From NCBI RefSeq assembly GCF_019104725.1, contig NZ_JAHRXF010000014.1, positions 61,905 to 125,904 of the forward strand: DNA of 64,000 bases, read 5' to 3'. Of the stretch, positions 7,993 through 16,274 are shown in pieces; the first letter of the stretch is position 1; the number at the start of each line of letters is the position of its first letter. Position numbers and translations under genes: made by a program. Below the pieces are notes generated by a model that searched no databases, had not been told where the DNA came from, and worked only from the letters and a program-made list of their open reading frames with translations. The DNA is from Streptomyces corallincola. Lineage in GTDB: Bacteria > Actinomycetota > Actinomycetes > Streptomycetales > Streptomycetaceae.

Positions 7993-9096
7993 GTGACCCA
8001 CCCCTTCCTCGACGACCTGCCCCCGATGGACGCCGCGCGGTTCGCCGCGGTCGAGGACCGGGTCGCCCGGCTGCTGGACACCCGGCAGGACGTGCTCATC
8101 ACCCAGGGCGAGGCGCTGCTGCCGCTGGAGGGCGCGATCCGTGCCGCCGCCGGGCCGGGCACGGTGGCCCTGAACGTCATCACCGGCCCCTACGGGCAGA
8201 CCTTCGGGAACTGGCTGCGCGACTGCGGGGCCACCGTGCACGACCTGGCCGTGCCGTTCCACAGCGCCGTCACCGCCGCGCAGGTACGGGATGCGTTCGC
8301 CGCGCACCCGGAGATCGACTTCGTCTCGCTGGTGCACGCCGAGGCGGCGACCGGCAACACCAACCCGGTCGCGGAGATCGGGGAGGCGGTGCGCGAGCAG
8401 GGCGCGCTGTTCTACCTGGACGCGGTCGCCTCGGTCGGCGCGGAGCCGGTGCTGCCGGACGCGTGGGGCGTGGACCTGTGCGTGATCGGCGGGCAGAAGG
8501 CGCTGGGCGGTCCGGCGGGCGTCTCGGCGATCTCGGTGAGCGAGCGGGCCTGGGCGCGGATGGCGGCCAACCCGAACGCCCCGCGCCGCTCGTACCTGTC
8601 GCTGCTGGACTGGAAGGAGCGCTGGACCGACGCGGGCCGCACGGCGCTGCCGCACGCCCCGGCGCAGTTGGAGATGCTGGCACTTCAGGCGTGTCTGGAG
8701 CGGATCGAGGCGCAGGGCCTCGGCACGGTGACGGCCCGGCACGCCTCGGCCGCCGCCGCGACGCGCGCGGGCGTGCTGGCCCTCGGCGGGGGTCTGGAGC
8801 CGTTCGTGCACGCGGCGGCCGACGCGGCGCCGGTCGCCACCACGCTGCGCGTCACGTCGGGCCCGGACGCCTCGGAGCTGGTGGCCGCCGCGCTGGCTGC
8901 GCGTCCCGGACTGCCACTGGCCGCGGGCGGCGGCGCGCTGGCACGGGAGATGATCCGGGTCAACCACTACGGGCCCGACGCCACCCCGGCCGTCGTCCTG
9001 GGCGCTCTCGACGCCCTCGGGACGGCGCTGGCGGAGCGGGGGCACGTGGTGGACGCCGAGGGGGCCCGCCGGGCGGCCGGGGAGGCGTGGAACTGA
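7993..9096 (+). CDS. Class V PLP-dependent aminotransferase
   Basis: A fold-type I enzyme of the alanine-glyoxylate/serine-glyoxylate aminotransferase group. The 367-residue product begins THPFLDDLPPMDAARF, has LITQGEALLPLEGAIRAA (PLP-phosphate region), FYLDAVASVGAEP (cofactor Asp) and IGGQKALGGPAGVSAISVSE, where Lys of GQKAL is the Schiff-base residue. A late RVNHYG segment resembles the substrate-binding Arg of the family. GTG 7993 matches the family start; GTG 7981 and 7972 are in-frame alternatives. It stands alone, upstream of ectABCD, and ends in its own terminator. Substrate unknown. Confidence 0.85.
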   Translation: MTHPFLDDLPPMDAARFAAVEDRVARLLDTRQDVLITQGEALLPLEGAIRAAAGPGTVALNVITGPYGQTFGNWLRDCGATVHDLAVPFHSAVTAAQVRDAFAAHPEIDFVSLVHAEAATGNTNPVAEIGEAVREQGALFYLDAVASVGAEPVLPDAWGVDLCVIGGQKALGGPAGVSAISVSERAWARMAANPNAPRRSYLSLLDWKERWTDAGRTALPHAPAQLEMLALQACLERIEAQGLGTVTARHASAAAATRAGVLALGGGLEPFVHAAADAAPVATTLRVTSGPDASELVAAALAARPGLPLAAGGGALAREMIRVNHYGPDATPAVVLGALDALGTALAERGHVVDAEGARRAAGEAWN

Positions 9097-9123
9097 CGTT
9101 CCGCGAATACGTCCCCCTCATAG

Positions 9124-9151
9124 GGCCCGCGCACGGTGCGCGGGCCTTCTT
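9124..9151 (+). terminator. Intrinsic terminator after the class V aminotransferase
   Basis: GGCCCGCGCAC (9124-9134) pairs with GTGCGCGGGCC (9136-9146) and is followed by TTCTT. It separates the aminotransferase from the ectoine operon. Confidence 0.85.
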
Positions 9152-9412
9152 ATTGCGCCCGAATAAGAATTCAAATCAATTTGACAATGCAGTCGAATTT
9201 ACCGGTCAGAGTCGCCTGGATTCTTCTGCCCGATTTTCGCAGGGCTAAACGGATCAGTTTTCCAGCAGGTTTCATCCATGTGACACACTCCACAAGGCGG
9301 CCCCTTTGCCCCCATTTCACCTGGGGCAATACGGTCAAATCTGTCCGACCGATCATCTAAACCACGACCGCCCCCGTGCATTATTGAATTTGCCTCGCTA
9401 AATTCGGAGCCC
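9152..9412 (+). promoter_or_regulatory. AT-rich leader/promoter region of the ectABCD operon
   Basis: This 261-bp gap is far more AT-rich than its surroundings. It holds the palindrome TCAAAT-CA-ATTTGA (9171-9184), overlapping a consensus-like TTGACA (9181-9186), but I find no good -10 at the proper distance. Further down TTGCCCC (9306-9312) pairs with GGGGCAA (9323-9329). TAAATT and CGGAG lie just before the ectA ATG. It is the expected site of osmotic control, but the exact promoter is not resolvable by eye. Confidence 0.5.
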
Positions 9413-9931
9413 ATGACCGCCGTACCAGCAGACCTCCTCATCGACCAGCCGACCGTGGCCGACGGTGCCGCTCTCTGGCGTCTCGCCAAGGACTCGAAAA
9501 CCCTCGATCTGAACTCCTCGTACAGCTATCTGCTGTGGTGCCGGGACTTCGCCGGTACTTCGGCCGTGGCGCGGGACGCGGACGGCGGGCCGGTCGGTTT
9601 CGTCACCGGGTACGTGCGGCCCGACCGCCCCGGCACCCTGCTGGTCTGGCAGGTCGCGGTGGACTCCGCCTACCGGGGCCACGGCATCGCCGCCCGGCTG
9701 CTGGACGCGCTGACCGCGCGGCTCGCCGCCGAACGCGGGGTGACCCGCGTGGAGACCACCATCACGCCCGGCAACACCGCCTCCGAGCGGCTGTTCACGT
9801 CCTTCGCCGAACGGCACGACGCGGCCCTCACCCGCGAGACGCTGTTCGACACCGGCCTGTTCCCGGACGGCACGCACGACCCCGAAGTCCTGTACCTCAT
9901 CGGCCCCCTCTCCCCCACGACCCGGCACTGA
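9413..9931 (+). CDS. ectA: L-2,4-diaminobutyrate N-acetyltransferase EctA
   Basis: EctA acetylates the gamma-amino group of 2,4-diaminobutyrate, the second step of ectoine synthesis. The 172 residues are a single GNAT fold. DLNSSYSYLLWCRDF near residue 30 is the diaminobutyrate-binding region conserved in EctA, and VDSAYRGHGIAARLLDAL is the acetyl-CoA loop (RGxGxA type). Normal length. First gene of a four-gene operon in the order A-B-C-D with short gaps. Confidence 0.95.
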   Translation: MTAVPADLLIDQPTVADGAALWRLAKDSKTLDLNSSYSYLLWCRDFAGTSAVARDADGGPVGFVTGYVRPDRPGTLLVWQVAVDSAYRGHGIAARLLDALTARLAAERGVTRVETTITPGNTASERLFTSFAERHDAALTRETLFDTGLFPDGTHDPEVLYLIGPLSPTTRH

Positions 9932-9942
9932 GGAGCATCACC

Positions 9943-11214
9943 GTGACCATCACCCAGCCCGACCTGAGCGTGTTCGAGACCCTGGAGTCCGAGGTGCGCA
10001 GCTACTGCCGCGGCTGGCCCACGGTTTTCGACCGGGCCCGCGGCAGCCGCATGTACGACGAGGACGGCCACGCCTACCTCGACTTCTTCGCCGGTGCCGG
10101 ATCACTGAACTACGGCCACAACAACCCGGTGCTCAAACGGGCGCTGATCGACTACCTGTCGCGGGACGGCGTCACCCACGGACTGGACATGTCCACCGTG
10201 GCGAAACGTTCCTTTCTCCAGACCTTCCAGGATCTGGTGCTCCGGCCGCGCGACCTGCCGTACAAGGTCATGTTCCCGGGCCCGACGGGCACCAACGCGG
10301 TGGAGTCGGCGCTGAAGCTGGCCCGGAAGGTGAAGGGCCGGGAGGCGATCGTCTCCTTCACCAACGCCTTCCACGGCATGTCCCTCGGCTCGCTCGCCGT
10401 GACCGGCAACGCCTTCAAGCGGGCCGGTGCGGGCGTCCCGCTGGTGCACGGCACCCCGATGCCGTTCGACAACTACTTCGACGGCACCGTGCAGGACTTC
10501 CTGTGGTTCGAGCGGCTGCTGGAGGACCAGGGCTCGGGCCTGAACAAGCCCGCCGCGGTGATCGTGGAGACCGTGCAGGGCGAGGGCGGCATCAACGTGG
10601 CCCGGCCCGAGTGGCTGCGCGCGCTGAAGGAGCTGTGCGAGCGGCAGGACATGCTGCTGATCGTCGATGACATCCAGATGGGCTGCGGACGTACCGGCGC
10701 CTTCTTCTCCTTCGAGGAGGCGGGCGTGGTGCCGGACATCGTCACCGTCTCCAAGTCGATCTCCGGGTACGGCCTGCCGATGTCGCTGTGCCTGTTCAAG
10801 CCCGAGCTGGACGTCTGGGAGCCGGGCGAGCACAACGGCACCTTCCGCGGTAACAACCCCGCGTTCGTGACCGCCACCGCCGCGCTGGAGACGTACTGGA
10901 CCGACGGCTCCGCGATGGAGAAGCAGACCCGCGCCCGCGGTGAGCAGGTCGAGCAGGCGCTCGCCGCCATCACCGAGGAGAACCGCGCGGACGTGCGCGA
11001 GGTGCGCGGCCGGGGTCTGGTGTGGGGCCTGGAGTTCCACGCCAAGGACCGGGCCACGCGGATCGCGCGGCGCGCCTTCGACCTCGGGCTGCTGATCGAG
11101 ACCTCCGGACCGGAGAGCGAGGTCGTCAAGCTGCTGCCCGCGCTGACCATCACACCGGAGGAACTGGACGAGGGGCTCAGCATCCTCGCCCGCGCCGTCC
11201 GCGAGACGGCCTGA
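9943..11214 (+). CDS. ectB: Diaminobutyrate-2-oxoglutarate transaminase EctB
   Basis: EctB makes 2,4-diaminobutyrate from aspartate semialdehyde using glutamate, the first committed ectoine step. The 423 residues show class III aminotransferase features: [12 protein letters not shown], the PLP region [36 protein letters not shown], and the Schiff-base lysine in [18 protein letters not shown] 9943 follows AGGAG (9931-9935) after the ectA stop. Length and motifs are those of characterised EctB proteins. Confidence 0.96.
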   Translation: MTITQPDLSVFETLESEVRSYCRGWPTVFDRARGSRMYDEDGHAYLDFFAGAGSLNYGHNNPVLKRALIDYLSRDGVTHGLDMSTVAKRSFLQTFQDLVLRPRDLPYKVMFPGPTGTNAVESALKLARKVKGREAIVSFTNAFHGMSLGSLAVTGNAFKRAGAGVPLVHGTPMPFDNYFDGTVQDFLWFERLLEDQGSGLNKPAAVIVETVQGEGGINVARPEWLRALKELCERQDMLLIVDDIQMGCGRTGAFFSFEEAGVVPDIVTVSKSISGYGLPMSLCLFKPELDVWEPGEHNGTFRGNNPAFVTATAALETYWTDGSAMEKQTRARGEQVEQALAAITEENRADVREVRGRGLVWGLEFHAKDRATRIARRAFDLGLLIETSGPESEVVKLLPALTITPEELDEGLSILARAVRETA

Positions 11215-11248
11215 CCGAACATCCCGACCGAGGAGGAAGCACAGCACC

Positions 11249-11653
11249 GTGATCGTCCGATCGTTCAAGGACATCGAAGGCACCGACCGGCACATCAAGT
11301 CGAAGTCCGGCACCTGGGAGAGCAAGCGGATCGTCCTCGCCAAGGAGCGGGTCGGCTTCTCCGTGCACGAGACGATCCTCTACGCCGGTACCGAGACGCA
11401 CATGTGGTACGCCAACCACATCGAGGCCGTCGTCTGCACCCGCGGCGAGGCCGAGCTGACCGACCGCGAGACCGGGCAGACGTACACGATCACCCCCGGC
11501 ACCATGTACCTCCTGAACGGCCACGAGCGGCACACGCTCAAGGTCAAGGAGGACTTCCACTGCATCTGCGTGTTCAACCCGCCGGTCACCGGGCGGGAGG
11601 ACCACGACGAGAACGGCGTCTACCCGCTGCTCACCGAGCCCGAGGAGGTGTGA
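11249..11653 (+). CDS. ectC: L-ectoine synthase EctC
   Basis: EctC closes the ring of N-gamma-acetyl-diaminobutyrate to ectoine. The 134-residue product is a small cupin beginning [25 protein letters not shown]. It has [21 protein letters not shown] and [13 protein letters not shown], containing the Glu, Tyr and His positions used for iron and substrate. GTG 11249 follows a strong GAGGAGGAAG (11230-11239). Confidence 0.96.
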   Translation: MIVRSFKDIEGTDRHIKSKSGTWESKRIVLAKERVGFSVHETILYAGTETHMWYANHIEAVVCTRGEAELTDRETGQTYTITPGTMYLLNGHERHTLKVKEDFHCICVFNPPVTGREDHDENGVYPLLTEPEEV

Positions 11654-11661
11654 CGGACCCG

Positions 11662-12549
11662 ATGACCACGATCACCGACCTGTACCCCACCCGAGGCGCC
11701 TCCGAGGTGGCCGTGCCCCGGCAGGACCCGGTCGTCTGGGGCACCCCGGACACACCGGGCCCGGTCGGCACGGCCGACCTGGAGTCCTTCGAGCGCGACG
11801 GCTTCCTCGCCCTCGACCAGCTGATCACCCCGGACGAGGTCGCGGTCTACCGCGCCGAGCTGGACCGGCTGGTCTCCGACCCGGCGGTCCGCGCCGACGA
11901 CCGCTCCATCGTGGAGTCCTCGTCGCAGGAGATCCGGACCGTCTTCGAGGTGCACCGGATCAGCGAGGTCTTCGCCGCGCTGGCCCGTGACGAGCGGGTG
12001 GTCGGCCGCGCCCGGCAGATCCTCGGCTCGGACGTGTACGTCCACCAGTCCCGGATCAACGTCAAGCCGGGCTTCGGCGCGAGCGGCTTCTACTGGCACT
12101 CGGACTTCGAGACCTGGCACGCCGAGGACGGGCTGCCGAACATGCGCACCGTGTCCGTCTCGATCGCGCTGACCGAGAACTACGACACCAACGGCGGTCT
12201 GATGATCATGCCGGGGTCGCACCGGACGTTCCTCGGCTGCGCCGGTGAGACGCCGAAGGACAACTACAAGAAGTCGTTGCAGATGCAGGACGCGGGCACA
12301 CCGTCCGACGAGGCGCTGACGAAGATGGCGGGCGAGTACGGCATCCGTCTCTTCACCGGCCGCGCCGGGTCGGCCACCTGGTTCGACTGCAACGCCATGC
12401 ACGGCTCCGGCGACAACATCACGCCGTTCCCGCGCAGCAACGTCTTCCTGGTGTTCAACAGCGTGGAGAACACGGCGGTGGAGCCCTTCGCGGCTCCGGT
12501 ACGGCGGCCGGAGTACATCGGGGCACGGGACTTCACGCCGGTGCGGTGA
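11662..12549 (+). CDS. ectD: Ectoine 5-hydroxylase EctD
   Basis: An Fe(II)/2-oxoglutarate dioxygenase that converts ectoine to 5-hydroxyectoine. The 295 residues include the EctD signature FYWHSDFETWHAEDGLP (iron His and Asp of the HxD pair), NVKPGFGASGF before it, and the distal iron His in DCNAMHGSGDN, with PRSNVFLVFNS as the 2-oxoglutarate Arg region. ATG 11662 lies 9 bases after the ectC stop. Its presence means the strain can make both solutes. Confidence 0.96.
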   Translation: MTTITDLYPTRGASEVAVPRQDPVVWGTPDTPGPVGTADLESFERDGFLALDQLITPDEVAVYRAELDRLVSDPAVRADDRSIVESSSQEIRTVFEVHRISEVFAALARDERVVGRARQILGSDVYVHQSRINVKPGFGASGFYWHSDFETWHAEDGLPNMRTVSVSIALTENYDTNGGLMIMPGSHRTFLGCAGETPKDNYKKSLQMQDAGTPSDEALTKMAGEYGIRLFTGRAGSATWFDCNAMHGSGDNITPFPRSNVFLVFNSVENTAVEPFAAPVRRPEYIGARDFTPVR

Positions 12550-12560
12550 GTGTGCCGCCG

Positions 12561-12665
12561 CTCTGTGTGGGGCCACTCCGTGTGGGGTCACTCTGTATGG
12601 GCCCGCCACATGTGGGGCCGCCACATGTGGAGGCGCGGCTGATGTGAGGCCGGCCCATGTGGGCA
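12561..12665. repeat. Period-15 tandem repeat cluster A (7 units)
   Basis: Seven contiguous 15-base units run from 12561 to 12665, for example CTCTGTGTGGGGCCA, CTCCGTGTGGGGTCA, CTCTGTATGGGCCCG, CCACATGTGGGGCCG and CCACATGTGGAGGCG. The register is never broken although bases diverge. The cluster lies just downstream of ectD. Four related clusters exist in the window. Confidence 0.8.
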
Positions 12666-12678
12666 GGCCCTCCGGACA

Positions 12679-12720
12679 CCGGGCCGGACCTCGGCGTGTG
12701 GGACGCGAGGTCCGGCCCGG
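12679..12720. terminator. Hairpin (first of two) after ectD
   Basis: CCGGGCCGGACCTCG (12679-12693) pairs perfectly with CGAGGTCCGGCCCGG (12706-12720) over a 12-base loop. It lies between convergent ectD and the class V aminotransferase. Confidence 0.65.
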
Positions 12721-12740
12721 TCGCGTCCGGTCGTGGATGA

Positions 12741-12776
12741 CGGCCGGTCGTACGCGGTGACGCGTACGACCGGCCG
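12741..12776. terminator. Hairpin (second of two) between ectD and the aminotransferase
   Basis: CGGCCGGTCGTACGCG (12741-12756) pairs perfectly over 16 bp with CGCGTACGACCGGCCG (12761-12776) around a GTGA tetraloop. It probably stops transcription from both sides. Confidence 0.75.
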
Positions 12777-12817
12777 AACCGCTTTCAGGATGCGCCGAGT
12801 TGACGGGGGACGGGCGT

Positions 12818-13897
12818 TCAGTCGTCGAGGGCGTCCAGTAGCCGGTCCACGTCGGCCGGGGTGTTGTACACGTGGAAGGACGCGCGCAGGTTGCCCGCGC
12901 GGTCGGAGACCTCGATCCCGGCCTCGCTCAGGGCCGGTTGGCGCCGCCCGAGCCCCGGTACGGAGACGATGGCGGAGCCCGGCGCGGGCACCGGGGTGTG
13001 GCCGCGCCGGGCGAGTCCGGCGCGGAAGCGGTCGGCCAGCGCGAGGTCGTGGGCGTGCACCCGCGCCGCGCCGAGTTCCTCCAGGAGTTCCAGCGAGCGG
13101 CGCAGCCCGGCGAGGGTGAACAGGGCGTGGGTGAGGTCGAACCGCCGTGCGGAGCGGGCGAGTTCGGTGACGGGGCCGTAGCAGCTCTCCCAGGGGCGCT
13201 CCCCCGCGACCCACCCGGCGAGCAGCGGGGTGAGGCCGCCGAAGTCCTCGGGAACGGTGGAGAAGGCGGCGCCGTGCGGGCCGAGCGTCCACTTGAAGGT
13301 GACGGAGGCGGTGTAGTCGAAGGCGTCCGCGTCCACCGGGAGCCAGCCCGCCGCCTGGGACAGGTCCACATAGGTACGGGCACCATGAGCGCGGGCCGCG
13401 TCACGGAGCGCGGCCACATCCGCGAGGCGGCCGTCGGCGGACTGCACGGCGCTGACCGCGACGAGCGCGGTGTCCGGCCGGACCGACTCCGCGATCCGGT
13501 CCAGCGGTACGGCGCGCACCTTGAGGTCGCCGCGTGCGTGGAACGCGTTGAGCACGGAGGCGAAGTCGCCCTCGGCAGTGAGGACTTCGGCCCCGGCGGG
13601 CAGCGAGGCGGCGATCACGGCGGTCTGCGCGGCGACCGAGGGCCCGATGGCGACCCGGTCGGCGGAGACCCCGACCAGCCGCGCGTACGCGGCACGGGCC
13701 GCCTCGACGTCCTCGTACAGCGGGGTCAGCGGGCGGCCCTCGGCGCGCAGCAGCGCGGCTTCGTTGAGCGCGGTGACGGTGCGGGCGGGCAGCAGGGCGT
13801 TGCTCGCGGTGTTGAGGTAGCCGCCCCTCGGGGTGAACTCGGCGCGGACGAGTCGGTCGAAGGTCGCCGCGGACTCCGTGGACTTCGTGGTCTCCAT
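12818..13897 (-). CDS. Class V aminotransferase-fold PLP enzyme
   Basis: A 359-residue fold-type I PLP enzyme related to cysteine desulfurase/isopenicillin-N-epimerase-like proteins. Visible are GGYLNTASNALLPA at the N-terminus, VAIGPSVAAQTAVIA (phosphate region), ARTYVDLSQAAGWLPVD (cofactor Asp and Gln), and the likely Schiff-base Lys in ASVTFKWTLGPHG. The usual desulfurase Cys loop is absent. I prefer ATG 13897, preceded by GGAG, over GTG 13906. Specific reaction unknown. Confidence 0.8.
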   Translation of the reverse strand: METTKSTESAATFDRLVRAEFTPRGGYLNTASNALLPARTVTALNEAALLRAEGRPLTPLYEDVEAARAAYARLVGVSADRVAIGPSVAAQTAVIAASLPAGAEVLTAEGDFASVLNAFHARGDLKVRAVPLDRIAESVRPDTALVAVSAVQSADGRLADVAALRDAARAHGARTYVDLSQAAGWLPVDADAFDYTASVTFKWTLGPHGAAFSTVPEDFGGLTPLLAGWVAGERPWESCYGPVTELARSARRFDLTHALFTLAGLRRSLELLEELGAARVHAHDLALADRFRAGLARRGHTPVPAPGSAIVSVPGLGRRQPALSEAGIEVSDRAGNLRASFHVYNTPADVDRLLDALDD

Positions 13898-13995
13898 GCG
13901 CTCCACTGTGCTGCCCGGCCGGGGCGGCGTCCATCGCGGATGCGTACGCGGTAACTCTCAGAAACGCTTACCTGTCCGCCCCGGTCCGCGGATTC

Positions 13996-14712
13996 TCAGT
14001 GGCCCGGCACCGCGCAGCCGTCGGGACCGCAGGTGTCGGCGGTGGCCTCGCCGAGCGGCTGGAGCGGGGTGTGGGCGTCCCAGGCGCGGGTGAGGGCCTG
14101 GGTGAAGAGCTCGGCGGGCTGGGCGCCGGAGACGCCGAAGGCGCGGTCGAGGACGAAGAACGGCACGCCGCCCGCGCCGAGCCGGGCGGCCTCGCGCTCG
14201 TCGGCGCGGACCTCCGCCGCGTACGCCTCCGGGTCCGCGAGGACGGCGCGGGCCTCGGCGGGGTCGAGTCCGGCCTCGGCTGCGAGTGCGGCCAGGCGCT
14301 CGGGACCGGCGGTGAACAGGGACTCCTCGTCCACGAAGTTCGCCCGGTACAGACGGTCGAGGAGTTCGTCCTGCCGACCGCGCTCGGCGGCGAGGTGCAG
14401 CAGGCGGTGCAGGTCGAAGGTGTTGCCGTGGTCACGGCCGTGGGTCCGGTAACCGAGACCCTCGGCGGCGGCCTGCGCGGCGAGGTTCTCCTCACCCGCC
14501 CGCGCCTGTTCCTCGCTCATGCCGTACTTGCGGGTGAGCATGGTGATCACCTGCTCGGTGTCGCCCTGGGCGCGGCCGGGGTCGAGCTCGAAGGAGCGGT
14601 GCACCACCTCGACCTCGTCCCGGTGCGGGAACGCGGCGAGCGCCTTCTCGAACCGGGCTTTCCCGACGTAGCACCAGGGGCAGGCGATGTCCGACCAGAT
14701 CTCCACACGCAT
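13996..14712 (-). CDS. DsbA-family oxidoreductase (FrnE-like)
   Basis: A 238-residue thioredoxin-fold protein beginning VEIWSDIACPWCYVGKARFEKAL, with the CPWC redox pair at about residues 12-15 and the long helical insertion of FrnE/DsbA proteins. The cis-Pro region is GGVPFFVLDRAFGVSGAQP. There is no signal peptide, so it is cytoplasmic. The C-terminus ends CGPDGCAVPGH, an additional Cys pair. Substrate unknown. Confidence 0.88.
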   Translation of the reverse strand: MRVEIWSDIACPWCYVGKARFEKALAAFPHRDEVEVVHRSFELDPGRAQGDTEQVITMLTRKYGMSEEQARAGEENLAAQAAAEGLGYRTHGRDHGNTFDLHRLLHLAAERGRQDELLDRLYRANFVDEESLFTAGPERLAALAAEAGLDPAEARAVLADPEAYAAEVRADEREAARLGAGGVPFFVLDRAFGVSGAQPAELFTQALTRAWDAHTPLQPLGEATADTCGPDGCAVPGH

Positions 14713-14799
14713 GCTGACGACGGCTCTCTCCCGCTCGGGTCCGGCGGGGAGTCCCTCGCCGGGGACCAGAACGTACCGACCGGGCGGGCCATTCCCCGG

Positions 14800-15435
14800 T
14801 CAGGGGGTGGCGGGGGTCTCCCCGGCGGTGTCGGGGCGGACGGTGTAGCGGAGGTCGAGGTGGTGGTCGCCTTCGGCGGGCGGGAGTTCCGGGTCGGGGA
14901 ACCAGCCCTGCCGGGCGTAGAAGTCCTGGGCACGCCGGTTGTCCACGTGCACGTCCAGCACGGCGGCACGGTGCCCGTCCGCCACCCACTGCTCCACACA
15001 GGCCGCGTGCAGAGCGGTGCCGATCCCCCGGCGCCAGTGGTCGGGGTCCACATGGAACTGGAACAGCTTGACCGTGTCGGCACGCCCGCCGTCCGGGACC
15101 CGGAAGGAGGCGACGGCCACGATCCGCCCCTCCTCCACGGCACACAGCACCTGCCCCCGCGGCCTCTCGATCGACTCCCGCCACGCCTCCCGCCAGTCGA
15201 ACTCCGCCGGCGGCAGCCCGTCCGGGTAGTACGTGGACCGCGCCCGCACATGCAGCCCGGCGATGGCCCCGACCTCGGCGGGGAGGGCGGTGCGGATGAG
15301 CAGGCGGTCGGGGACCTGGGGTGCGGTCACATGGGTGGCGCGCACATGTGGGCCGGGCACATGTGGGTCGGGCACATGTGGGTCGGGCACATGTGGGTCG
15401 GAGACCTGCCGTTCGTCCATGTGTCGTTCGATCAT
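14800..15435 (-). CDS. GNAT N-acetyltransferase with repeat-derived N-terminal extension
   Basis: The GNAT core begins near RLLIRTALPAEVGAIAGLHVRARS and has the acetyl-CoA loop HWRRGIGTALHAACVEQWV and the C-terminal NRRAQDFYARQGW. The first about 35 residues are made of the pentapeptide repeat DPHVP (SDPHVPDPHVPDPHVPGPHV), encoded by the 15-bp repeat cluster at 15328-15402. Each repeat unit carries an in-frame GTG, so the true start is uncertain. ATG 15435 gives 211 residues, while GTG 15345 or 15330 gives a conventional GNAT. No clear Shine-Dalgarno supports 15435. Substrate unknown. Confidence 0.75.
   Translation of the reverse strand: MIERHMDERQVSDPHVPDPHVPDPHVPGPHVRATHVTAPQVPDRLLIRTALPAEVGAIAGLHVRARSTYYPDGLPPAEFDWREAWRESIERPRGQVLCAVEEGRIVAVASFRVPDGGRADTVKLFQFHVDPDHWRRGIGTALHAACVEQWVADGHRAAVLDVHVDNRRAQDFYARQGWFPDPELPPAEGDHHLDLRYTVRPDTAGETPATP
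15328..15402. repeat. Period-15 tandem repeat cluster B (5 units)
   Basis: Five units start at 15328, 15343, 15358, 15373 and 15388: CACATGGGTGGCGCG, CACATGTGGGCCGGG, then CACATGTGGGTCGGG twice and CACATGTGGGTCGGA. This is the best-conserved cluster of the family and is in frame with the GNAT gene. Confidence 0.88.
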
Positions 15436-15502
15436 GAGGGAGGGGACGCGGCCCCGGAGCGGAGCGGTTCCCTCCGGTGCCGACGGGCGCGGGCCCGGAT
15501 AC

Positions 15503-16111
15503 TCAGCTTCCGTCGCGCAGGTCGGCCGGCCAGTACGGGCGGAACTCCAGGTGGTCGTAGGTGACGACGCAGCCGCCGCCCATCGGGGACTGGGTCATGA
15601 AGCCGACGAGGGCGGCGCCGGTCTCCTTCTCGTCGCCCAGGGTGAAGAGGCGGACGAAGGTCCAGTGGGCGCCGTCGCGGGAGGCGTGGAAGGCGAGGGC
15701 GCGGCCGGTGCGGCTGATCCGAAGCCAGACCGAACTGCCCTCCACGGTGAAGGAGTTGGCGTCGTCGGAGTGACCACGGGTGACGACGGTGCACACGGTC
15801 GGCACGTCCGGGGAGTACTCCAGGCACAGCTTGGCCCAGGCACGGTCGCCGACGTGGGCGTAGAGGACACCGGCGTCGAAGGAGGCGTTGAAGCCGACCG
15901 TGACCCGCGCGAGGAGCTGGAAGTCACCCTCGGGTGCGCCGAGCAGCCGGGGCGCGTCGGCGGCGGGGTCGAGCGCCTCCCCGGTGGGCGGCACGAACCG
16001 GTCCTGCCGGGGTCCGGCCCACCCGGTGAGCACACCGTCCTCGTAGGACCAGCTGCCCCTCGGGCCGTAGGTGCGCAGCGGGAAGGGGAGTTCGGGGAGG
16101 TCCATGTCCAT
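15503..16111 (-). CDS. DUF1349 domain protein
   Basis: A 202-residue protein spanning one concanavalin A-like DUF1349 domain. Typical segments are GDFQLLARVTVGFNASFDAGVLYAHVGDRAWAKLCLEYSP, SVWLRISRTGRALAFHASRDGAHW and GFMTQSPMGGGCVVTYDHLEF. No signal peptide. Members have been linked to yeast REE1, but no reaction is established. It is divergent from the PBP gene. Confidence 0.85.
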   Translation of the reverse strand: MDMDLPELPFPLRTYGPRGSWSYEDGVLTGWAGPRQDRFVPPTGEALDPAADAPRLLGAPEGDFQLLARVTVGFNASFDAGVLYAHVGDRAWAKLCLEYSPDVPTVCTVVTRGHSDDANSFTVEGSSVWLRISRTGRALAFHASRDGAHWTFVRLFTLGDEKETGAALVGFMTQSPMGGGCVVTYDHLEFRPYWPADLRDGS

Positions 16112-16234
16112 GCCCCGATTCTGCCGCCGCCGGGGTCCGCGCTCCAGACCGCCGGACGGACCGGGACGGCGGGTGTGCGACGCGCGTCACTCCGGCGGGC
16201 GGTTTCTGAGTAGACGGTGAGAAATGCGTACGTT

Positions 16235-16248
16235 CGGGAACGTTCCCG
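16235..16248. promoter_or_regulatory. Perfect 14-bp palindrome upstream of the PBP gene
   Basis: CGGGAACGTTCCCG is its own reverse complement. With the PBP start at 16275 it lies 26 bp upstream of the start codon, in the position of an operator. Confidence 0.4.
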
Positions 16249-16274
16249 GCGGTCCGGTCGTCCTCAAGGACGGA

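Noticed and set aside
8000..9100. The class V aminotransferase as part of the ectoine operon
   Set aside because: It ends in a strong terminator at 9124-9151 and is separated from ectA by a 260-bp regulatory gap; ectB already supplies the needed transaminase.
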